Of a stretch of 64,000 bases of DNA, positions 58,801 through 64,000 are shown one piece after another. The notes beneath the pieces are model-generated. The model had not been told where the DNA came from, did no database searches, and saw nothing but the letters and a program-made list of their open reading frames with translations. The position numbers were made by a program, and so were the translations under genes. Position 1 is the stretch's first letter, and every line of letters begins with the position of its first letter. The DNA comes from Flavisolibacter tropicus (GTDB taxonomy: Bacteria > Bacteroidota > Bacteroidia > Chitinophagales > Chitinophagaceae): assembly GCF_001644645.1 (NCBI RefSeq), contig NZ_CP011390.1, positions 5,876,864-5,940,863 on the forward strand, read 5' to 3'.

Positions 58801-61800
58801 CGCTGGTGGTCAATCCGAATGTCACCAGCAGCGAGACCATCACGATCTGCCAAGGGCAGTTACCATACACCTGGAACGGTCAGTCGCTGACCCAAGCGGG
58901 TGCACACACCGCGACGCTGAAGACGCAAGCGGGTTGTGACTCGGTGGTGACCCTGACGCTGGTGGTCAATCCGAATGTCACCAGCAGCGAGACCATCACG
59001 ATCTGCCAAGGGCAGTTACCATACACCTGGAACGGTCAGTCGCTGACCCAAGCGGGTGCACACACCGCGACGCTGAAGACGCAAGCGGGTTGTGACTCGG
59101 TGGTGACCCTGACGCTGGTGGTCAATCCGAATGTCACCAGCAGCGAGACCATCACGATCTGCCAAGGGCAGTTACCATACACCTGGAACGGTCAGTCGCT
59201 GACCCAAGCGGGTGCACACACCGCGACGCTGAAGACGCAAGCGGGTTGTGACTCGGTGGTGACCCTGACGCTGGTGGTCAATCCGAATGTCACCAGCAGC
59301 GAGACCATCACGATCTGCCAAGGGCAGTTACCATACACCTGGAACGGTCAGTCGCTGACCCAAGCGGGTGCACACACCGCGACGCTGAAGACGCAAGCGG
59401 GTTGTGACTCGGTGGTGACCCTGACGCTGGTGGTCAATCCGAATGTCACCAGCAGCGAGACCATCACGATCTGCCAAGGGCAGTTACCATACACCTGGAA
59501 CGGTCAGTCGCTGACCCAAGCGGGTGCACACACCGCGACGCTGAAGACGCAAGCGGGTTGTGACTCGGTGGTGACCCTGACGCTGGTGGTCAATCCGAAT
59601 GTCACCAGCAGCGAGACCATCACGATCTGCCAAGGGCAGTTACCATACACCTGGAACGGTCAGTCGCTGACCCAAGCGGGTGCACACACCGCGACGCTGA
59701 AGACGCAAGCGGGTTGTGACTCGGTGGTGACCCTGACGCTGGTGGTCAATCCGAATGTCACCAGCAGCGAGACCATCACGATCTGCCAAGGGCAGTTACC
59801 ATACACCTGGAACGGTCAGTCGCTGACCCAAGCGGGTGCACACACCGCGACGCTGAAGACGCAAGCGGGTTGTGACTCGGTGGTGACCCTGACGCTGGTG
59901 GTCAATCCGAATGTCACCAGCAGCGAGACCATCACGATCTGCCAAGGGCAGTTACCATACACCTGGAACGGTCAGTCGCTGACCCAAGCGGGTGCACACA
60001 CCGCGACGCTGAAGACGCAAGCGGGTTGTGACTCGGTGGTGACCCTGACGCTGGTGGTCAATCCGAATGTCACCAGCAGCGAGACCATCACGATCTGCCA
60101 AGGGCAGTTACCATACACCTGGAACGGTCAGTCGCTGACCCAAGCGGGTGCACACACCGCGACGCTGAAGACGCAAGCGGGTTGTGACTCGGTGGTGACC
60201 CTGACGCTGGTGGTCAATCCGAATGTCACCAGCAGCGAGACCATCACGATCTGCCAAGGGCAGTTACCATACACCTGGAACGGTCAGTCGCTGACCCAAG
60301 CGGGTGCACACACCGCGACGCTGAAGACGCAAGCGGGTTGTGACTCGGTGGTGACCCTGACGCTGGTGGTCAATCCGAATGTCACCAGCAGCGAGACCAT
60401 CACGATCTGCCAAGGGCAGTTACCATACACCTGGAACGGTCAGTCGCTGACCCAAGCGGGTGCACACACCGCGACGCTGAAGACGCAAGCGGGTTGTGAC
60501 TCGGTGGTGACCCTGACGCTGGTGGTCAATCCGAATGTCACCAGCAGCGAGACCATCACGATCTGCCAAGGGCAGTTACCATACACCTGGAACGGTCAGT
60601 CGCTGACCCAAGCGGGTGCACACACCGCGACGCTGAAGACGCAAGCGGGTTGTGACTCGGTGGTGACCCTGACGCTGGTGGTCAATCCGAATGTCACCAG
60701 CAGCGAGACCATCACGATCTGCCAAGGGCAGTTACCATACACCTGGAACGGTCAGTCGCTGACCCAAGCGGGTGCACACACCGCGACGCTGAAGACGCAA
60801 GCGGGTTGTGACTCGGTGGTGACCCTGACGCTGGTGGTCAATCCGAATGTCACCAGCAGCGAGACCATCACGATCTGCCAAGGGCAGTTACCATACACCT
60901 GGAACGGTCAGTCGCTGACCCAAGCGGGTGCACACACCGCGACGCTGAAGACGCAAGCGGGTTGTGACTCGGTGGTGACCCTGACGCTGGTGGTCAATCC
61001 GAATGTCACCAGCAGCGAGACCATCACGATCTGCCAAGGGCAGTTACCATACACCTGGAACGGTCAGTCGCTGACCCAAGCGGGTGCACACACCGCGACG
61101 CTGAAGACGCAAGCGGGTTGTGACTCGGTGGTGACCCTGACGCTGGTGGTCAATCCGAATGTCACCAGCAGCGAGACCATCACGATCTGCCAAGGGCAGT
61201 TACCATACACCTGGAACGGTCAGTCGCTGACCCAAGCGGGTGCACACACCGCGACGCTGAAGACGCAAGCGGGTTGTGACTCGGTGGTGACCCTGACGCT
61301 GGTGGTCAATCCGAATGTCACCAGCAGCGAGACCATCACGATCTGCCAAGGGCAGTTACCATACACCTGGAACGGTCAGTCGCTGACCCAAGCGGGTGCA
61401 CACACCGCGACGCTGAAGACGCAAGCGGGTTGTGACTCGGTGGTGACCCTGACGCTGGTGGTCAATCCGAATGTCACCAGCAGCGAGACCATCACGATCT
61501 GCCAAGGGCAGTTACCATACACCTGGAACGGTCAGTCGCTGACCCAAGCGGGTGCACACACCGCGACGCTGAAGACGCAAGCGGGTTGTGACTCGGTGGT
61601 GACCCTGACGCTGGTGGTCAATCCGAATGTCACCAGCAGCGAGACCATCACGATCTGCCAAGGGCAGTTACCATACACCTGGAACGGTCAGTCGCTGACC
61701 CAAGCGGGTGCACACACCGCGACGCTGAAGACGCAAGCGGGTTGTGACTCGGTGGTGACCCTGACGCTGGTGGTCAATCCGAATGTCACCAGCAGCGAGA

Positions 61801-62528
61801 CCATCACGATCTGCCAAGGGCAGTTACCATACACCTGGAACGGTCAGTCGCTGACCCAAGCGGGTGCACACACCGCGACGCTGAAGACGCAAGCGGGTTG
61901 TGACTCGGTGGTGACCCTGACGCTGGTGGTCAATCCGAATGTCACCAGCAGCGAGACCATCACGATCTGCCAAGGGCAGTTACCATACACCTGGAACGGT
62001 CAGTCGCTGACCCAAGCGGGTGCACACACCGCGACGCTGAAGACGCAAGCGGGTTGTGACTCGGTGGTGACCCTGACGCTGGTGGTCAATCCGAATGTCA
62101 CCAGCAGCGAGACCATCACGATCTGCCAAGGGCAGTTACCATACACCTGGAACGGTCAGTCGCTGACCCAAGCGGGTGCACACACCGCGACGCTGAAGAC
62201 GCAAGCGGGTTGTGACTCGGTGGTGACCCTGACGCTGGTGGTCAATCCGAATGTCACCAGCAGCGAGACCATCACGATCTGCCAAGGGCAGTTACCATAC
62301 ACCTGGAACGGTCAGTCGCTGACCCAAGCGGGTGCACACACCGCGACGCTGAAGACGCAAGCGGGTTGTGACTCGGTGGTGACCCTGACGCTGGTGGTCA
62401 ATCCGAATGTCACCAGCAGCGAGACCATCACGATCTGCCAAGGGCAGTTACCATACACCTGGAACGGTCAGTCGCTGACCCAAGCGGGTGCACACACCCG
62501 CGACGCTGAAGACGCAAGCGGGTTGTGA
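55854..62528 (+). CDS. Giant secreted protein of 52-residue repeats, frame broken at 62.5 kb
   Basis: It starts MVIMVKQVRYLIVFVLLLFS with a signal peptide ending VAAQ; the ATG at 55863 is an alternative start. A PKD-like module (NVCVGTTRTYSV to YVHPLS) resembles the N-terminus of the second giant protein. One diverged unit (ALPFIWNGKNIAAAGSY) precedes the array, and 40 base-identical 52-residue units follow before an extra C at 62497-62499 shifts the frame to a stop at 62526-62528. Each unit has ICQGQLPYTWNGQ and AGCDSVVTLTL, a repeat often seen in T9SS type B cargo of Bacteroidota. The array continues to the window end, so the true protein is longer and its C-terminus is not seen. The premature stop is probably a sequence error. 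Confidence 0.82.
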   Translation: MVIMVKQVRYLIVFVLLLFSTLKVAAQNAMPDNVCVGTTRTYSVNDPTVPSTYTWQINGVTQSTTTNSLTVTWNTVGTYLITVQEHSADGCDGEIQSGYVYVHPLSNKSIDSIVCESALPFIWNGKNIAAAGSYTVTLKNMWGCDSVVTLTLVVNPNVTSSETITICQGQLPYTWNGQSLTQAGAHTATLKTQAGCDSVVTLTLVVNPNVTSSETITICQGQLPYTWNGQSLTQAGAHTATLKTQAGCDSVVTLTLVVNPNVTSSETITICQGQLPYTWNGQSLTQAGAHTATLKTQAGCDSVVTLTLVVNPNVTSSETITICQGQLPYTWNGQSLTQAGAHTATLKTQAGCDSVVTLTLVVNPNVTSSETITICQGQLPYTWNGQSLTQAGAHTATLKTQAGCDSVVTLTLVVNPNVTSSETITICQGQLPYTWNGQSLTQAGAHTATLKTQAGCDSVVTLTLVVNPNVTSSETITICQGQLPYTWNGQSLTQAGAHTATLKTQAGCDSVVTLTLVVNPNVTSSETITICQGQLPYTWNGQSLTQAGAHTATLKTQAGCDSVVTLTLVVNPNVTSSETITICQGQLPYTWNGQSLTQAGAHTATLKTQAGCDSVVTLTLVVNPNVTSSETITICQGQLPYTWNGQSLTQAGAHTATLKTQAGCDSVVTLTLVVNPNVTSSETITICQGQLPYTWNGQSLTQAGAHTATLKTQAGCDSVVTLTLVVNPNVTSSETITICQGQLPYTWNGQSLTQAGAHTATLKTQAGCDSVVTLTLVVNPNVTSSETITICQGQLPYTWNGQSLTQAGAHTATLKTQAGCDSVVTLTLVVNPNVTSSETITICQGQLPYTWNGQSLTQAGAHTATLKTQAGCDSVVTLTLVVNPNVTSSETITICQGQLPYTWNGQSLTQAGAHTATLKTQAGCDSVVTLTLVVNPNVTSSETITICQGQLPYTWNGQSLTQAGAHTATLKTQAGCDSVVTLTLVVNPNVTSSETITICQGQLPYTWNGQSLTQAGAHTATLKTQAGCDSVVTLTLVVNPNVTSSETITICQGQLPYTWNGQSLTQAGAHTATLKTQAGCDSVVTLTLVVNPNVTSSETITICQGQLPYTWNGQSLTQAGAHTATLKTQAGCDSVVTLTLVVNPNVTSSETITICQGQLPYTWNGQSLTQAGAHTATLKTQAGCDSVVTLTLVVNPNVTSSETITICQGQLPYTWNGQSLTQAGAHTATLKTQAGCDSVVTLTLVVNPNVTSSETITICQGQLPYTWNGQSLTQAGAHTATLKTQAGCDSVVTLTLVVNPNVTSSETITICQGQLPYTWNGQSLTQAGAHTATLKTQAGCDSVVTLTLVVNPNVTSSETITICQGQLPYTWNGQSLTQAGAHTATLKTQAGCDSVVTLTLVVNPNVTSSETITICQGQLPYTWNGQSLTQAGAHTATLKTQAGCDSVVTLTLVVNPNVTSSETITICQGQLPYTWNGQSLTQAGAHTATLKTQAGCDSVVTLTLVVNPNVTSSETITICQGQLPYTWNGQSLTQAGAHTATLKTQAGCDSVVTLTLVVNPNVTSSETITICQGQLPYTWNGQSLTQAGAHTATLKTQAGCDSVVTLTLVVNPNVTSSETITICQGQLPYTWNGQSLTQAGAHTATLKTQAGCDSVVTLTLVVNPNVTSSETITICQGQLPYTWNGQSLTQAGAHTATLKTQAGCDSVVTLTLVVNPNVTSSETITICQGQLPYTWNGQSLTQAGAHTATLKTQAGCDSVVTLTLVVNPNVTSSETITICQGQLPYTWNGQSLTQAGAHTATLKTQAGCDSVVTLTLVVNPNVTSSETITICQGQLPYTWNGQSLTQAGAHTATLKTQAGCDSVVTLTLVVNPNVTSSETITICQGQLPYTWNGQSLTQAGAHTATLKTQAGCDSVVTLTLVVNPNVTSSETITICQGQLPYTWNGQSLTQAGAHTATLKTQAGCDSVVTLTLVVNPNVTSSETITICQGQLPYTWNGQSLTQAGAHTATLKTQAGCDSVVTLTLVVNPNVTSSETITICQGQLPYTWNGQSLTQAGAHTATLKTQAGCDSVVTLTLVVNPNVTSSETITICQGQLPYTWNGQSLTQAGAHTATLKTQAGCDSVVTLTLVVNPNVTSSETITICQGQLPYTWNGQSLTQAGAHTATLKTQAGCDSVVTLTLVVNPNVTSSETITICQGQLPYTWNGQSLTQAGAHTRDAEDASGL

Positions 62529-64000
62529 CTCGGTGGTGACCCTGACGCTGGTGGTCAATCCGAATGTCACCAGCAGCGAGACCATCACGATCTGCCAAGG
62601 GCAGTTACCATACACCTGGAACGGTCAGTCGCTGACCCAAGCGGGTGCACACACCGCGACGCTGAAGACGCAAGCGGGTTGTGACTCGGTGGTGACCCTG
62701 ACGCTGGTGGTCAATCCGAATGTCACCAGCAGCGAGACCATCACGATCTGCCAAGGGCAGTTACCATACACCTGGAACGGTCAGTCGCTGACCCAAGCGG
62801 GTGCACACACCGCGACGCTGAAGACGCAAGCGGGTTGTGACTCGGTGGTGACCCTGACGCTGGTGGTCAATCCGAATGTCACCAGCAGCGAGACCATCAC
62901 GATCTGCCAAGGGCAGTTACCATACACCTGGAACGGTCAGTCGCTGACCCAAGCGGGTGCACACACCGCGACGCTGAAGACGCAAGCGGGTTGTGACTCG
63001 TGGTGACCCTGACGCTGGTGGTCAATCCGAATGTCACCAGCAGCGAGACCATCACGATCTGCCAAGGGCAGTTACCATACACCTGGAACGGTCAGTCGCT
63101 GACCCAAGCGGGTGCACACACCGCGACGCTGAAGACGCAAGCGGGTTGTGACTCGGTGGTGACCCTGACGCTGGTGGTCAATCCGAATGTCACCAGCAGC
63201 GAGACCATCACGATCTGCCAAGGGCAGTTACCATACACCTGGAACGGTCAGTCGCTGACCCAAGCGGGTGCACACACCGCGACGCTGAAGACGCAAGCGG
63301 GTTGTGACTCGGTGGTGACCCTGACGCTGGTGGTCAATCCGAATGTCACCAGCAGCGAGACCATCACGATCTGCCAAGGGCAGTTACCATACACCTGGAA
63401 CGGTCAGTCGCTGACCCAAGCGGGTGCACACACCCGCGACGCTGAAGACGCAAGCGGGTTGTGACTCGGTGGTGACCCTGACGCTGGTGGTCAATCCGAA
63501 TGTCACCAGCAGCGAGACCATCACGATCTGCCAAGGGCAGTTACCATACACCTGGAACGGTCAGTCGCTGACCCAAGCGGGTGCACACACCGCGACGCTG
63601 AAGACGCAAGCGGGTTGTGACTCGGTGGTGACCCTGACGCTGGTGGTCAATCCGAATGTCACCAGCAGCGAGACCATCACGATCTGCCAAGGGCAGTTAC
63701 CATACACCTGGAACGGTCAGTCGCTGACCCAAGCGGGTGCACACACCGCGACGCTGAAGACGCAAGCGGGTTGTGACTCGGTGGTGACCCTGACGCTGGT
63801 GGTCATCCGAATGTCACCAGCAGCGAGACCATCACGATCTGCCAAGGGCAGTTACATACACCTGGAACGGTCAGTCGCTGACCCAAGCGGTGCACACACC
63901 GCGACGCTGAAGACGCAAGCGGGTTGTGACCGGTGGTGACCCTGACGCTGGTGGTCAATCCGAATGTCACCAGCAGCGAGACCATCACGATCTGCCAAGG
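56279..64000 (+). repeat. Tandem array of at least 50 x 156-bp units, open at window end
   Basis: CCGAATGTCACC recurs at 56319 and every 156 bases to 62403 (40 starts, no variation seen), then at ten more positions with small indels, the last at 63960. Each unit encodes 52 residues with two cysteines. Hand-counted GC is 94/156 (60%). The array is cut by the end of the window. Confidence 0.96.
62488..64000 (+). pseudogene. Frame-disrupted continuation of the third giant gene
   Basis: The same 52-residue repeat continues in changing frames. An inserted C at 62497-62499 and a lost G near 63000 cancel out. A second identical inserted C is at 63433-63435. Near the end an A (about 63805), a C (about 63855), a G (about 63890) and a T (about 63930) are lost. 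Open fragments run 62488-63006, 63000-63464 and 63424-63939. Forty units before this have no indel, so error at a contig edge is likelier than real gene decay. Confidence 0.7.

Noticed and set aside
62497..63435. Programmed frameshifting in the third giant gene
   Set aside because: The sites are single extra or missing bases in otherwise identical units, not conserved slippery motifs, and they cluster only at the window end.
39743..64000. Regular direct repeats resembling a CRISPR array
   Set aside because: There are no unique spacers. The whole 156-249 bp unit repeats, it is in frame within signal-peptide-bearing genes, and no cas genes are present.

Overview
The window looks like chromosomal DNA from a Bacteroidota bacterium, most likely family Chitinophagaceae (inference). 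The evidence is a low-GC background, TTTG / TAnnTTTG-type promoters, weak Shine-Dalgarno sites, a secreted protein with a type IX secretion (T9SS) type A C-terminal sorting domain, SprB-type repeats, and a Reg_prop/Y_Y_Y hybrid sensor kinase. No rRNA, tRNA, CRISPR array or intact insertion sequence was seen.

Left part (1-30.4 kb): a truncated TlpA-like thioredoxin; a DsbD pair, with a small secreted alpha-domain protein next to a full DsbD; a PLP-dependent histidine decarboxylase-family enzyme; and two divergent LuxR-type response regulators. One regulator precedes a PhnD-like lipoprotein and a 1380-residue multi-PAS/GAF histidine kinase, which together look like one sensory system. Next come a tricorn-type S41 protease and a minus-strand signalling operon (hybrid kinase, CheY-like receiver, GAF plus class III nucleotide cyclase). 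These are followed by a T9SS cargo protein, a GH29 alpha-L-fucosidase, a metzincin-like lipoprotein and topoisomerase III.

Middle part (30-37 kb): mostly minus-strand genes. They encode a GH63-like glucosidase, a PepSY-like secreted protein, a hypothetical protein that has a decayed copy of its 3' end 3.5 kb away, an HD-domain phosphohydrolase and two secreted or lipoprotein hypotheticals.

Right part (37.7-64 kb): three consecutive giant plus-strand genes for secreted, Ig-like, repeat-built surface proteins. Each holds a tandem array that looks base-identical from unit to unit: 14 x 228 bp (76 aa, SprB-like), 21 x 249 bp (83 aa) and at least 50 x 156 bp (52 aa). The arrays make up about a quarter of the window. 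By hand count they are 57-63% GC inside genes whose unique parts are clearly AT-richer, so they seem to have been expanded or homogenised recently. The first two proteins have no recognisable T9SS sorting domain and end in a similar short tail (NPKP...PI-x-HN). The third runs off the window. Its last 1.5 kb carries several single-base indels, most simply explained as assembly or consensus error in an unresolvable repeat. This locus is the most unusual part of the window.
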